From a virus, in the IMG/VR virus record IMGVR_UViG_3300047443_000090, positions 1 through 64,000 of that record: a stretch of DNA of 64,000 bases; one strand, given 5' to 3'. The first letter of the stretch is position 1. Each line of letters starts with the position of its first letter. The notes beneath the pieces were generated by a model. It was given only the letters and a program-made list of their open reading frames with translations. It ran no database searches and was not told the DNA's origin. Both the position numbers and the translations under genes were made by a program. Shown here one piece after another: positions 46,064-58,200 of this stretch.

Positions 46064-48418
46064 ATGGACAAATTCGCTTATATCGACCACGCCGCGCACT
46101 CCGGGGCGAACGGCAACAACCAGCGCCAAGAGGCGACGCAGGCCCAGCAGGACGCCGGGAACTATGCCAAGGGCCGCTTGACCCTGCATGGCCTGCGCAT
46201 CGCCATCGAAACGCCGCGCGGCACCCGGCGCGAGTGGCGCGCAAAGGACGGCACCAGCGGTAGCAACCTGCTGAAGTTCCACTACGGGTACTTCGAGGGC
46301 ATAAGGGGCGCTGACGGCGACGAGCTGGATTGCAGCATCGGGCCGTGGCCTGAAGCTCCGCTCGCTTACGTGGTGAACCAGTACATGCGCGGCCAGTTTG
46401 ACGAGCACAAGGTAATGCTGGGGTTTCCAGACCGCCGCACGGCAATCGCTGGCTACCTGAGCAACTACAGCCCCGGCTGGCAGGGCATGAATAGCTGCAT
46501 TTCCTGTTCGATATCGCAGCTCAAATGGTGGCTGGCAAACGGTAATTTGAAACGCCAGCTCACGCAAGATCAACTCCCCTATGAAGGAACGGACGACACG
46601 ATGGAAAAGGTACTTTGGGATAGCGCGCACAATCCGATGCGCTCGACGCTCGACAAGGTTTTGTACAGCCTGCGCGAGCATGACGCGGGCAATGGCCTGC
46701 TGTTCGACGCGGTGAGCATGGCCGAGATTCTGGCCGACTCGGACGGCGTGATGACGCTGGACGCGCTGGTTCTCCCCTACGCCCGGATTGAGCAGCGCAT
46801 GACGCTGCTGCAAAAGGTTCTGGATCGCGCGGGCGAAGCCGTCAAGGTGGCCGCTATGCAGGTGTCCGAGCCATTCACGCAGCGCGGCTCGACCAACGTC
46901 GCAGTAATCTACGAGCTGTCGGACGGCCAAACCATTTCTATTTTCTTCCACAATCCCGATGTGACGCCGAAGAAAATCACGCCAAGCGATGACGTGATTT
47001 CGTGGAAATGGCTGTTGAACAAAAAGGACATCACCGTTGCTGTCGCGCCGGAACGTGGCCGCGACCTGGACGTTCGCACGGTGGCATCGCGCATCATGCG
47101 GCTGGCCGAGAAAAATAGCGCCCGGTTCATCGCCGCCAACGGCAAGCGCGCCGAAAAGCTGCAAGTGATTTCCGACCTGAAGGGCGAGCTGGAAACGAAG
47201 AAAGAAACCCTGAGCGGGCTGGAGCGCCAGATTGAGGTTGCGATGCAGGAGCGCGAGCTGGCGGGCTTGGACGAGCCGCCAGAGCCTATCGTCCCGCCCG
47301 AGCCTGAACCGGAACCGGCCCCAGCGGCTACGCTGAACGTGGACGGCATCAAGGCCGTGATTACGTCTGACGAGCCTATGCCGGGCGTCGCCGTGGGCGC
47401 GAACTGGGTAGTGATGAACGCCCCGCGCCCGCTGCTGGGCACCGAAACGATGTCCGATGGCGAATTCCTCGACGGTCGTTTCTACGCTGCCATCGACCCG
47501 AACGACTACATGGCGCAAGCCTACGTCGATGCGAACGTGAAGCTCGCTGCGAGCGTGGTGTTCGTGGCTGACGAGGCGACGCAGACCGAAATGGCGCTCA
47601 ACACGATCAATCAGGACTACCTGCCCGCCTACATGAAAATGGACGAAGGCGAGCGCAAGACGGCTCTGAGCGGCTTCATCGCCAAGCTCAACGGCTTCAC
47701 CTATGGCGCGATGAAGGAGCTGGCCGCCAAGGGTATGCCGGTGGTAGCGGAGCCAGAGCCGGAACCGCAGCCAGAACCCGAGCCGAAGCCCGAGCCTGCG
47801 CCTACGTGGCGCAGCAAGTACATCGTGATCGAGTTGGTTGACCGATTCCGCGTCGCTGGCCTCAATGCCAACCCGATCAGCCCGTCCTACCCGACGCGCG
47901 CCGAAGCCGAGGCCGCTGCCGCCGCCTATTTCGCTGGCGGCGACAACTTCCCGGCACCGTCCGACTCCGACGAATTCGCGGCGCAAGAGGCTGAAAAGTT
48001 GGCTGCTGAAAAGCGGGCCGCCGAGCAGGCCGCACGCGAAGCCGCCGAGCAGGCCGAGCGCGATGCAGAGGCGGCACGCCAAGCCGAGGCAGCAGCGCAG
48101 GCGCAGCGCGACGCGGAGGCCGCCGCAGCCAACGAGGCAGCCAATATTGTAGTGCCGGTTGCAGAGGTAGCGCCGCAGCCTGAGCCTGTAGTGGAGCCAA
48201 GCGCGACCGGCGACAATCAAGAAGCTGCCGATGGCGATTTCCTCGCGCTGGCGGCAGCGGGCGACGTGGATTTCTACGATAAGGCCGTAACCGACCGCCT
48301 CGCCGCACTGGCGAAGCAATACACCGACCCCGAAGGCGCGTATCTCGATCTGGTCATGCAGGCCAAGACCGCCGCCAAACAGTTCTTCATCGCTGAGTTC
48401 AAAAAGAAGGTGGCCTAA
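46064..48418 (+). CDS. DarA-like polyvalent protein with pyrophosphatase-like domain
   Basis: 784 aa. Residues about 35-165 look like the inorganic-pyrophosphatase-like domain of phage polyvalent proteins (GYFEGIRGADGDELDCSIGP, YVVNQYMRGQFDEHKVMLGF). Residues about 195-365 resemble the DarA N-terminal domain (NVAVIYELSDGQTISIFFHNPD, ISWKWLLNKKDITVAV, RIMRLAEKNSARF). Two EP-rich linkers (about 418-432, 565-580) separate a beta domain, then a long Ala/Glu/Gln helix (655-715). Such proteins enter the cell with DNA and block restriction (P1 DarA). Weak ribosome site. First of four coupled giant genes. Confidence 0.72.
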   Translation: MDKFAYIDHAAHSGANGNNQRQEATQAQQDAGNYAKGRLTLHGLRIAIETPRGTRREWRAKDGTSGSNLLKFHYGYFEGIRGADGDELDCSIGPWPEAPLAYVVNQYMRGQFDEHKVMLGFPDRRTAIAGYLSNYSPGWQGMNSCISCSISQLKWWLANGNLKRQLTQDQLPYEGTDDTMEKVLWDSAHNPMRSTLDKVLYSLREHDAGNGLLFDAVSMAEILADSDGVMTLDALVLPYARIEQRMTLLQKVLDRAGEAVKVAAMQVSEPFTQRGSTNVAVIYELSDGQTISIFFHNPDVTPKKITPSDDVISWKWLLNKKDITVAVAPERGRDLDVRTVASRIMRLAEKNSARFIAANGKRAEKLQVISDLKGELETKKETLSGLERQIEVAMQERELAGLDEPPEPIVPPEPEPEPAPAATLNVDGIKAVITSDEPMPGVAVGANWVVMNAPRPLLGTETMSDGEFLDGRFYAAIDPNDYMAQAYVDANVKLAASVVFVADEATQTEMALNTINQDYLPAYMKMDEGERKTALSGFIAKLNGFTYGAMKELAAKGMPVVAEPEPEPQPEPEPKPEPAPTWRSKYIVIELVDRFRVAGLNANPISPSYPTRAEAEAAAAAYFAGGDNFPAPSDSDEFAAQEAEKLAAEKRAAEQAAREAAEQAERDAEAARQAEAAAQAQRDAEAAAANEAANIVVPVAEVAPQPEPVVEPSATGDNQEAADGDFLALAAAGDVDFYDKAVTDRLAALAKQYTDPEGAYLDLVMQAKTAAKQFFIAEFKKKVA

Positions 48419-50346
48419 TGAAGCAGGGGCAAGACGAATTCTTTGCCGTCGTCGGTGAAGGCGCTGCCCTGTTGAAAAATCTGGACGAGAAATCGTCCGG
48501 GTTTTTTGACGACCTGAACCGGCTGCGGGAAATCCTCGCCATTCTCGGCTATGAGTCGGCGGTGAAGCCGCTGCAATTCTCGCTGGCCGACAAGGAAGCC
48601 TCTGCCAAGGCGCTGTGGAGCTACCTTGGCAATGGCTTGGGCCTGCTGCCGGACGCATTGGCGGTATTCGAGGCGGAAACGGTGGCTGATCTGGCATCGC
48701 TGGCTGGCGACAAGAGCCTGAACCATGCGGCGCAGGAATGGGCAATCGACAACGGGAGGAAGCCGCAGGCGCACTTGGCGACAACGAAGCTGGCCGCGTT
48801 CGAGAACCTTGCGGCGCGCGGCGTGGATCATGGCGTGGAGCAGTCCGCGCTGGAGGGTGCTATGCGGGATGCCGACACGCTGCTGGCGCAGAGCTTGGAG
48901 GATAACCCGGCGTACAGCGCAGCACGCGCGCACTATGACAAAGTGGGTAGGGATCGCACTGAGCAACTGGCCGAAATAAGCGAGAAGATAAAAGCTGCCC
49001 GCGTGGCCCGCGATTCGCAATATGGCAAAGAGCGCGCCGAGGCAGAGCAAATTCTTGAGGACTTGCTCAACGAAAGGGCGGCTTTAGCTGCGCCACTGGA
49101 CGAGGCGCAGATTGCGGCATGGGATGCGGTAAAGGCGACCCATGCGAAATTCAACGAGGATCGGGTGGCCGGGCACCGTGCGCTATTCGAGGAAAACGGC
49201 CAGAAGATCATCGCCAAGGTGGCCGAGGCATCGCCTATTACGCCCGAGCAGGCGCAGGCGTGGGCGAGCGAGCAGATCATTGACGACAACGCCAAGGCGA
49301 AGCTCAAGCGACTGGGCTACAAGCCCGATGACGTGGTGCGCGATATGGCCGAGTTCTACCGCCTCACTGGCGGCAAGGCGTCGGCAATCCGCATTGGCCT
49401 TGACGGTGGCCGCCGCGCGAATGCGGTGGGCATTACCGAGCGGCTGGGCGAGAAGGTTATCAATCTCGGCGGGCACTTCAACAAAACCGTGCTGTTCCAC
49501 GAGCTTGCGCACCATTTGGAGAATGACCCGATTGCGAAGGCAGCATCCAATGGATTCCTGATTAAGCGCCGAGAGAGCGAGCAGCCGCACCGCCTGCGCG
49601 ACCTGACCGGCAACAAGGGCTATGACGCGCGCGAGGTGGCCTATAAGGACGGCTTCACCGACCCGTATGTTGGCAAAATCTACCGTGATGGCGTAACGGA
49701 AGTGTGGTCGATGGGCGTGCAGTACCTCGCAAACCCCAAGGACGCGGCCATCTTCGCGGCGAAAGACCCGGAAATGTTCAAGCTGATTACTGGCTACCTG
49801 ACCATGCCGACGACGCCAGCAATGAGCGCCAAGCTGAATATGCACAAGGGCGCTATCGGGGATGCTATCGAGAAGAAGCAGAACAAAGAAGCCCAGTACG
49901 AGCAGGCCGTGAAATACCTCGCTGCCCAAGCCGTGATTGCGAAAGACGACTGGTTCGATACGCTTGACCGCGAGGGCACGGTTTATGATCTGCTGTCGTC
50001 GTATGTGCTCTACAAGGCGAAAAAAGACCCTGCGCAGTATGTCGGCTCGAACGGCGACTACCGCGTATTTTCTGGCGTGTTCCGCAACCCGGCCACCAAG
50101 CGCAACGCCAAGGGGTACATGATTGTCGATACCAGCACTGGCGGCGACGCCAGCAGCTATCGTCGCTCCATTCCCGACCATGAAATCATCAATGGCGATC
50201 TGGAGCAAGTGCAGGCCGTTATTGCAGTTGCCAAGACAAACGGAACTGGCCTGTTTAGCGCGGCATGGAACTATTTTAGGAATGGCTCATATAGCGACCA
50301 AAAGCAAAATCTGGTTGACTTTGTTGGCGCGGAGAAACTGAAATGA
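48418..50346 (+). CDS. Polyvalent protein with HExxH metallopeptidase-like domain
   Basis: 642 aa, TAATG-coupled. N-terminal half is helical with a long coiled coil (EQLAEISEKIKAARVARDSQYGKERAEAEQILEDLL). Residues 361-365 read HELAH within FNKTVLFHELAHHLE: a zincin motif; a Glu near 428 (TEVWSMG) is a candidate third ligand. A Tyr-Val rich C-terminal domain follows. The zincin could cleave host defence or structural proteins after injection; substrate unknown. Confidence 0.75.
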   Translation: MKQGQDEFFAVVGEGAALLKNLDEKSSGFFDDLNRLREILAILGYESAVKPLQFSLADKEASAKALWSYLGNGLGLLPDALAVFEAETVADLASLAGDKSLNHAAQEWAIDNGRKPQAHLATTKLAAFENLAARGVDHGVEQSALEGAMRDADTLLAQSLEDNPAYSAARAHYDKVGRDRTEQLAEISEKIKAARVARDSQYGKERAEAEQILEDLLNERAALAAPLDEAQIAAWDAVKATHAKFNEDRVAGHRALFEENGQKIIAKVAEASPITPEQAQAWASEQIIDDNAKAKLKRLGYKPDDVVRDMAEFYRLTGGKASAIRIGLDGGRRANAVGITERLGEKVINLGGHFNKTVLFHELAHHLENDPIAKAASNGFLIKRRESEQPHRLRDLTGNKGYDAREVAYKDGFTDPYVGKIYRDGVTEVWSMGVQYLANPKDAAIFAAKDPEMFKLITGYLTMPTTPAMSAKLNMHKGAIGDAIEKKQNKEAQYEQAVKYLAAQAVIAKDDWFDTLDREGTVYDLLSSYVLYKAKKDPAQYVGSNGDYRVFSGVFRNPATKRNAKGYMIVDTSTGGDASSYRRSIPDHEIINGDLEQVQAVIAVAKTNGTGLFSAAWNYFRNGSYSDQKQNLVDFVGAEKLK

Positions 50347-52181
50347 TAACGACCGAATACAGCGTAGCAACGCCGCATGGCGTGTTCATGGCCCAGTGGG
50401 ACGAGGACGAGGAAAGCCCAGTCAAGTACAGCGGCGATGATGGTGCAATATCCTACTTCAAAGCGTATCTCGACCTGAATTCTATCTCCGGGCCGGGCGG
50501 CGCGCTGGTGCGATTCGACGCGCTGGAACCCGCCGACCTGTACGGGTTTTGCCAGTCTGAAAAGTACGGCATTTTCGTCGCCCCGACACCGGACGACATC
50601 ATGGACGATATGGAACAAGAACACGAAGGACAGAAAATGATTACTGTGCTGGACGCCGTGAGCGACGCCAAAGCCTTTGAGCTGATAGGCGAGGGCGCGC
50701 AAATCCTGAGCCGTCTTAACGAGGACTCGGAAACCTTTTTTGCCGACATCGGCACGCTGCGCGAAATTATTCAGCAGTTGGGAGATGACGCCCCCGAGCA
50801 GATCATCGCGGCAGCTCTGACCGGCACGGAGCTGGGCGACTTCCCCGATACGCCCGAGGGCCGCGTCGCCCTGCGCTCCGCAGCGAAAGACTACTTCGCC
50901 AAGCTCCAAGGCACAAAGGTGTTCAATGCGTCACTGAACGCCGATATTGGCTTCGCGCGCGAAGGCATCAAAAAGGCACTCTCCTTCAGCGCTGATCCGC
51001 GCAAACTCAAGCTGATCCCAGCCCTGCCCAAAATCCTCGCCTCCGCCGTGGACGCGAAGAAGCTGGCCCTGCGCGGCGATGACCCGCGCGTGGTGGCGAT
51101 GCACGTTCTCAAGGCTGATGTGGTGGTGGGCGACGCCACGCTGACGGTGCGTGTCGTCGTAAAAGAGCGCGATGATGGCTCGTTCTTCTACGACCACAGC
51201 GTAAATAAAGGGGACTTGGGTGGAAGCACGGAGGTACTCGATTCCGTCGATAGCACGGGTCTTTCGCTGATCGCCCTACTCTGCACCGAGCCGTCGATGC
51301 AGCAAGTCCTTATGGATAGTGTAAGCCAATCCGGCGAAGTGTTCAACCTGTTCATCGAAGGCGAAGCTCTGGAAGAACTCACCGCTGAAGCCGCCCCTCA
51401 ACCCGAACAATACGACGTGTCCATGCAAACTCTTATCTCCATCGCTGCCAATTCCATCGCGGAGCTGCGCCGCATCGACGTGTACCGCGTGCTGAATAGC
51501 GCGGGCAACCAGCGCGAAGCACTGGCGAATTTCATCATCGCAAACCGCCCGGACTTGCAAAAGGAAGTTCTGGACGTGATGGCCGAGGAATGGCCTGAGC
51601 TGGGCTACAGCGCCCCGGCTGCGCCTGCGGTGGCGGGCGGTGGCAATGCCGAGCTGGAGGCGGCAGGGTTCAAGAACGTGAGCGGCAACGAGTGGGCCAA
51701 GGGCGTGCAGGGCGAGAGCGGCAAGCTCAACCTCAACATTCGCGTGTTCGGCACCCCGGAGCAGTTCAAGCTGAAAAAGTCGGCATCGTTCACTGGCGGC
51801 ATCAGCGGCTCGCCATCGCAAGAGGTGGGAACCTACAACACCGCCGCCGAAGTGGTCGCAGCGGCGCAAGCCGAAGCCGCAGCCTATGCGCCCGCCGCCG
51901 AGCTGCTGACCCCGAGCGAGGACGGCCAGCCCAAGCAGCTCGAAGTGCCGCCAGTGCCGGAAGCTGGCAAAGCGCCCGAGGCAACGCCGCAGCGCGCCGC
52001 CGACATTACCTTCCTGAGCGCGGTAATCGCGCACCAAGTCGATATGTGGGCCGATGATCTGGCCGACAAAATCGAGGCGCTGGGCGGCACCTATGCGGGC
52101 GATGCCGAGGTAGAAAAGCTGTGGGGCGACGCCATCAACGCCTACACCGATTTCATGTCTGCGGAAATGTCCAAGGGCTAA
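50343..52181 (+). CDS. Polyvalent protein with LPD3-like domain
   Basis: 612 aa, ATGA overlap. Residues 1-90 form a small separate domain (YSVATPHGVFMAQWDEDEE). Residues about 190-300 match the LPD3 pattern: FNASLNADIGFAREGIKKALSFSADPRKLKLIPALPKILASAV followed by a beta-rich end with VRVVVKERDDGSFFYDH. The rest is helical with an Ala/Pro/Glu linker (about 500-550). LPD3 occurs in proteins of phages and conjugative elements that act on incoming DNA or the host cell. Ends at a strong terminator. Confidence 0.7.
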   Translation: MITTEYSVATPHGVFMAQWDEDEESPVKYSGDDGAISYFKAYLDLNSISGPGGALVRFDALEPADLYGFCQSEKYGIFVAPTPDDIMDDMEQEHEGQKMITVLDAVSDAKAFELIGEGAQILSRLNEDSETFFADIGTLREIIQQLGDDAPEQIIAAALTGTELGDFPDTPEGRVALRSAAKDYFAKLQGTKVFNASLNADIGFAREGIKKALSFSADPRKLKLIPALPKILASAVDAKKLALRGDDPRVVAMHVLKADVVVGDATLTVRVVVKERDDGSFFYDHSVNKGDLGGSTEVLDSVDSTGLSLIALLCTEPSMQQVLMDSVSQSGEVFNLFIEGEALEELTAEAAPQPEQYDVSMQTLISIAANSIAELRRIDVYRVLNSAGNQREALANFIIANRPDLQKEVLDVMAEEWPELGYSAPAAPAVAGGGNAELEAAGFKNVSGNEWAKGVQGESGKLNLNIRVFGTPEQFKLKKSASFTGGISGSPSQEVGTYNTAAEVVAAAQAEAAAYAPAAELLTPSEDGQPKQLEVPPVPEAGKAPEATPQRAADITFLSAVIAHQVDMWADDLADKIEALGGTYAGDAEVEKLWGDAINAYTDFMSAEMSKG

Positions 52182-52216
52182 AAGCGACGAGGAAAACCGC
52201 CGGAATTCAGGCAACG

Positions 52217-52255
52217 AACGGGCAGCATACTTAACTGTACGCTGCCCGTTTTTTT
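52217..52255 (+). terminator. Strong terminator before the darB-like gene
   Basis: Ten-bp stem AACGGGCAGC/GCTGCCCGTT (with extra inner pairs) and T7. Only 19 bp separate it from the next ATG, too little for an independent promoter, so read-through or processing must supply the darB-like gene. Confidence 0.88.
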
Positions 52256-52274
52256 CACCTGACCCGGAAGTTTA

Positions 52275-55200
52275 ATGAGAATTTTTGACGACACTTCACC
52301 CGGCAACCCACTTGCCAATTTCAAGCTCGCCGCCGAGTTTGCCAAGCTCAAAAAAGAGCGCACGGCCATAGCGGATCAAACCGACAGTGCATCCCGCCTG
52401 CGCCTGCTGAAGATCGGCGTTCGCATTCGCGCGATCATACTGGAGCTGGGCAAGCGCCCTGCCCCTGCCCCTGCGCCAGCGCCGACCCAGTTGCAGGGCA
52501 CGCCCGCAGCCGACACGGCGAAGTATTACCCGGAGGAAGGCAAGCGCACCAAAGGCCAGCGCCAGAAGGACAACAATGCGGCCATCGCCCTACTGGCGAA
52601 GATCAAGGCTGGCGAGGTTGCCGTAACCGACGCCGAGCGCGAAGTGCTGGCGAAGTACAGCGGCAATGGCGGCGGCCTGACGGACGCCAACGGCCTTACC
52701 GGCTCGCCATACGAGTATTACACCCCGAAGCCAATCGCGGGCGCGGTGTGGGGCTTGCTGGAAGAACTGGGCTTCAAGGGCGGCACCGTGCTCGACCCAT
52801 CGGCAGGTTCCGGCGTATTTACTGCCATGCGCCCAGCCGGTGCTGTGATGACGCAGATTGAGCTGGATGCAACTTCTGGCGCGATCAACGGCGCAATCAA
52901 TGACGGCCCGACCGTGAGCACGACCGTTTCCCCGTTTGAGGCGGTGGCCGCCGCGACGCCGGATGAAATGTACGACGCCATCGTAACCAACGTGCCATTC
53001 GGTGATCTGGCTATGCGCGGCGACAACCCGGAAAAGGACAAGCGTTTCCAGAAGTCGAACCTGCAAGAGTATTTCGTTCTGCGCTCGCTGCAAAAGCTGA
53101 AGCCGAACGGGCTGGCCGCGTTCATCGTGCCGAAGTCCATCATGAGCGGCCTGTCGGCCAAGGAATCGAAGCTGCGCCTGAGCGCGTCGATGATGGCCGA
53201 GTTTGTCGGCGCGTACCGCTTGCCGAATAGTATTTTCACTACGGCGAGCGCCGACGTGACGACTGACCTGATCGTGTTCCGCAAGTTCTCGCGCGAAGCG
53301 GCGACGAAAATCGCGGAGCTGCAAGAGCAGAACCCGGCTTTGCTGTCCCAAGCCAATGTGCTGTGGGATGAATTCCTGAGCGGTAAATACTTCGCTGGCG
53401 CGGGCCGCAAGTACATTTTGGGCGAGGAAGGCACGACCAACGGCAAATACGGCGAAGTGGCCGCCATCATCAACGACGACAGCATTGCGAACATCGCCAA
53501 GCTGATTAAGCGTTTCCCGCACTCGCATATCGACTGGGCGCTGCTGAATGCCACCGAAACCGCGCCTATCGTCTACAACGACGGCGACGTGATCCATGCG
53601 AACGGTCAAACGCTGGAATTCAAGGACGGCCAGTGGGAAGCGCTCGACTCCAATTCCGCCGAAGATAAGACCATGCAGGCTCTCGGCCCGAAGATGCAAA
53701 AGCCGCTGGATTGCGTCAACAACGGCATCACTTGGGAGCAGGCGAAAAAATGGATGGACTATGAGGGCATCAAGGGCCGCCATATCTCCATCCCATCATG
53801 GCTGGTGGCAGTCGGCAAGGCGTCGGACGGCATCCCCCAAAGTGAGTTTCAGGGCTGGTGGGAGGCAATCGCCGCTGGCCTGTCCGTCATGGGTCTGATG
53901 CAGGAATCGAGCAGCGTTGAGCCGTACAACTACAAGGATGGCTACCCTGTCCTGTCGGCGCAGCTCGCGCGCGTCCAATCCTACGGCAACAAGACCTTTG
54001 GCCGGGCCGCCAAGCTCATCAAAGACGGTTTGCTGAGTATCCGCAATGCGCGCGCCAAAGGCGCTTATACGCCGTTCTGGCTGGGCGAAATCCGCGCAAG
54101 CCAAGACGCCGTGGCGCTGACCCCTACCCAGCTCTACGAAAAGGTGAAATACGAGGCCGAAGATGAATCCGGCTACGTCACCGTGGATCGTCTGCGCGAG
54201 GCTATGCCCGACTTCGACCCACTGGAAAATGCCGAGTGGTGCGTGTCTGCTGATGGCAAGTCCGTGACGCACGCGAACGACTACTACAGCGGCAGCTATG
54301 CCGACTTCCTGCAAAATGCAGCCGCAGAGCTGGAAGCCTGCAACGACCCGGCTATCCGCGCCAAGCTGGTGATGCAGCACGACGCCGCGAAAGAGCGCTT
54401 GAACATGGTCGATGTGTCGTCCATGACGTTCAACCTGTTCACGCCGCACATTACGATGCTGCAAAAGCTCGAATTCCTGCGCGCCTACGTCAGCCCCGAC
54501 ATTTTCATGACGACCGACGCCAACGGGCGCGACGTGTTCGACATCAAGCAGCCGTCGCTGGGCAAGTTCGCATCCGAGGAAGAAGCCGCAAAGCATAAGT
54601 CCATGCAGCGGTTCGTCAAGGGCTATCTGAAGAACCAGAACATCACGACGCAGAGCAAGGCGACCGACGTGGAGGACGACCCGGCGAAAGAGGCAGCGCT
54701 GGTGATGCGAATCAAGGAAATCGCGGACAAGGCGAAGGCCCAATTCGATGCGTGGGCGCGCGCCAACGACGAGATTCAGGCCGGGCTGCACACTCGCCTG
54801 AATTCGCCTGACGCGCTGCGCTTCATTCAGGAGCCGGACGGCACGCCGCTGGACATTCCAAACCTGAATGTGGCCGACTTCAAACCGCACCCATACCAGT
54901 ATGGCGCGGTGCGCCGTTTCTCCCGCAACTTCGGCGGCGTGCTGGGCTTCGACGTGGGCCTTGGCAAGACCCTGACCGCGCTCGCGGCTACCCAGTATTG
55001 CCAGAGCATCGGCGTCAAGCGAAAGACCGGCTTCGTCGTCCCGAATGCGACCCTGACCAACTGGAAAAAAGAAGCGGGTAAGGCGTATCTGGACACGTCC
55101 GATTGCCTGTTCGTGGGTCTGGTGGTCAAGAATGGCAAGAGCAAGATTGACGCGGCACAGGTCAAGGCTGATCTGAATGCGATCCGCGAGAACCGCCACG

Positions 55201-58200
55201 CGAAAATCTTTATGACGCTGGAAGCGTTCAAGATGATCCCGGTGCGCGACGAAACGATGGCCGCCTACGTCACCTACCTGACCGAGAACGACGACGCTTA
55301 CCTGCTGGCCGAGGAAGACGCCAACAAGAAAAAGGCCAACATCGCCGCCGATGCCAAGTCGAAGAACGTCAAGGCGACCGGCGAGAAGTCCGGCGCTATC
55401 CCGTTCTTCGAGGATATGGGCATCGACAGCTTGGTGCTGGACGAGGCGCACAATTACAAGAACAGCAAAATGACCAGCTCCCAGTTCAAGGGCGCGAAGT
55501 ATTTGGCTGACCCGAGCAAGTCGCAGCGCGGCATGGATATGCAGGCTAAGGCGTGGTACGTGCGCGGCCTGACTGCGCGCAATGACGGCGTGCTCTCCCT
55601 GACCGCTACCCCAGTCACCAATTCGCCGCTGGAAGTCTACGCCATGCTGACGCTGGCACTGGGCGAGCGCGAAGTGAATGCTATGTACGGCGTGAGCGGT
55701 GCAGACTCGTTCATGGCGGGCGCGTGCGATATCGAAGAACGCGACGAGGAAAACATCGTCGGCATCGTTCGCCCGATCCGCGTTTTCAGCGGGTTGCAGA
55801 ATGCCGGGCTGCTGCGCCGCCTGCTGCAAACCTCCGCAGTCATCAAGACCGCCGAGGACGTAAAGGCCGATGGCCTGAATATCTCTGTGCCCGACGCTGA
55901 CGAGGTTGATACTTCGGTCGATATCGGCCAAGAGTCCTTCAACAAGATCATCGCCTACAAGGAAGAATACATACTGGCGGTAGCGGCGGTGATGGCCGGT
56001 GGCGCATCCGAGGAAGACAAGTTGGCCGGTAGCCCGTTCAACCTGATCCGCAAAATGACGAAAGTCATCAACGATCCCGAGCTGGACAGTGGCGTGTTTG
56101 TGTTCAAGCACGACAAGGCGCAGGCCGACGCCGCAGCCAAGGCAATCGCCTCGTTCAACGCCAAGAACATTGTTGAGGAACGCGACTACAGCGACGACAA
56201 CGCCGACCCGGCAGACATCAAGACGCGCATCATCAAGGACGTTGAAACCGGCCAGTCCGTGACCAAGTTCCTTATCACGGTGCGCGCGCGGGCGGCCTCC
56301 AGCGGCAAGGCAATCGAGCTGCTGTCTACCGACTACGAAACGCAGGAGGCGCTGCTGAAGCTGCTGGCCGCGAACGGCATTGAGCCGGGCGTCAACATCA
56401 GCCCGAAGCTGGCCGCCGTCATCGAGAACTTCCGCGCCGAAGCTGCTACGCCCCGCTGGATGGGACAGGCCAAGCAAATCATTTTCTGCGACGAATTGAG
56501 CCTGCACCACAAGATCAAGCTGGCGCTGACGCAGGCCGTGGGCGTGGCGTCGGGCAAAATCAAGATCGTCAACGCCGTGTCGGTCGATACTGCCGGTATG
56601 CAGGACGTGCAGGACGGATTCAACGCCGATGGCGAGGAAAACAAGTACACCGTCGTCATCGCCAACAAAAAGGCGGAAGTCGGCATCAACCTGCAAAAAG
56701 GCACGCAGGCGATTCACCACATGACTATCGGCTGGACGCCTGACTCGATTCACCAGCGCAACGGGCGCGGCGTCCGTCAGGGCAACCCGGTCAGCAAGGT
56801 CAACGTCTACCACTATGACGGCGAGGGCACCTTCGACGGCTACAAGCGCAAGCTGGTGGGCATCAAGGCCGATTGGATTGGCTCGCTGATGTCGGGCGAT
56901 TCTTCTTCGATCAAGATCGAGGGCGATATGTCCAAGGAAGATTACGAAATGCTGGCGAACGCCGTGGGCGACGCTACCGCGATGACTCGTATCAGCGAGG
57001 AAATCGAGCTGCGCAATCAGCGCCAGAAGCGGGCCGCCATGAAGGTGTCCCAGCTCCAAAGCCTGCGCATCATCGAGGCGCAAACGCAATGGCTGGCGAA
57101 GTTCGGCGTGGTAGCAGGCCGAGAATCGCAGGGCTTTAATGCCTGGATCAAGAGCAAGCTGGCCGCAGCCGCTACTACCCGCAATACCATCAGCGGCTTG
57201 CGTGTCCGTCTGGATGAAACGGAAGGCCCGATTCTGGCCGCTCGCCTGCGCAAGCAGATTGCCGAGCTGGAAGCCAAGCGCGTTGAGCAGTTGGCGATGC
57301 TGGGCGGCCTCCCCGTCGATTCGTCCGGCACCCCGATTGCGCCGACGAACGACTGGAGCGGCATCAGCGATGAAATGAAGCAGACCGCCGCCTATGCGAA
57401 CTGGCAGAAGGCCGTCAACATCGCAGGGCGCATGTCTGACGAGGCCGCCGTGAGTTTCAACGCTCGCGCAAGCGATGGCTATTCTACCGATGCACTGGAA
57501 GCGTTCAAGACCGGCGACGCGGCAATCATTGCCGGTGCGCTGGCGATGGTTGGCGACTTCGTAGAGCATGAGGGCTCGCTGATGGTAGTGCGCCAGCCTG
57601 TCTACCAACGTAGCGGCACGGAGCTGGAAGGCTACGACCCGGTAGGCAAGGCAAGTACCACGCTGCTGCGCTTGACTGGCGCGAAGTTCGTCACGAAAGG
57701 CTCCCCGGCGTGGGCGGCGTCTGTGCAGCGCGCGGTGGCGCTCGATGTCGCAGCCATTGAATCGACCACTTCGGGATTCTCTGCCGGTAGCGTCTACCTG
57801 TATTCCACGTTCATTGCTGACGTGCGCGAATCCCTGCCGGTGGCGATCCCATCGCAGTCGATGTCTGCCGATAGCTTCACGTTCCGCGCGCCTGTGTTCC
57901 CGTTCCCTATCCGCGAGGACAAGAAAGGCGGCGCGATGACGGAGCAGATCAAGGCCGAGCAAGCGCCGCTGATTAAGTCGTTTGACCGCTACGGCTACAT
58001 TTCGCTGCACGACCTCCGCAGCGTTGGTGAGGCTGTGCGCGGCACGAGTGAGGCGAAGGTGATGGCTTTGCGCGTGTACGCTATCGCCCACAAAATGCGC
58101 GCAACGCCTGATGATCTGATGGAAATCGTTGGCACTGACGTGAGTGGGACGCTTGAATCGCTTGGGACATTGAACGACTTTTTCAAGGCGCTGCCGAGCG

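Noticed and set aside
45942-46181. 79-aa frame with ATG at 46011 overlapping the DarA-like start
   Set aside because: Overlaps promoter copy F and the real gene in another frame; high Arg/Thr shadow composition.
45977-48784. 935-aa open frame on the minus strand opposite the DarA-like gene
   Set aside because: Same shadow effect; composition is repetitive, and the plus-strand protein carries recognisable domains and coupled neighbours.
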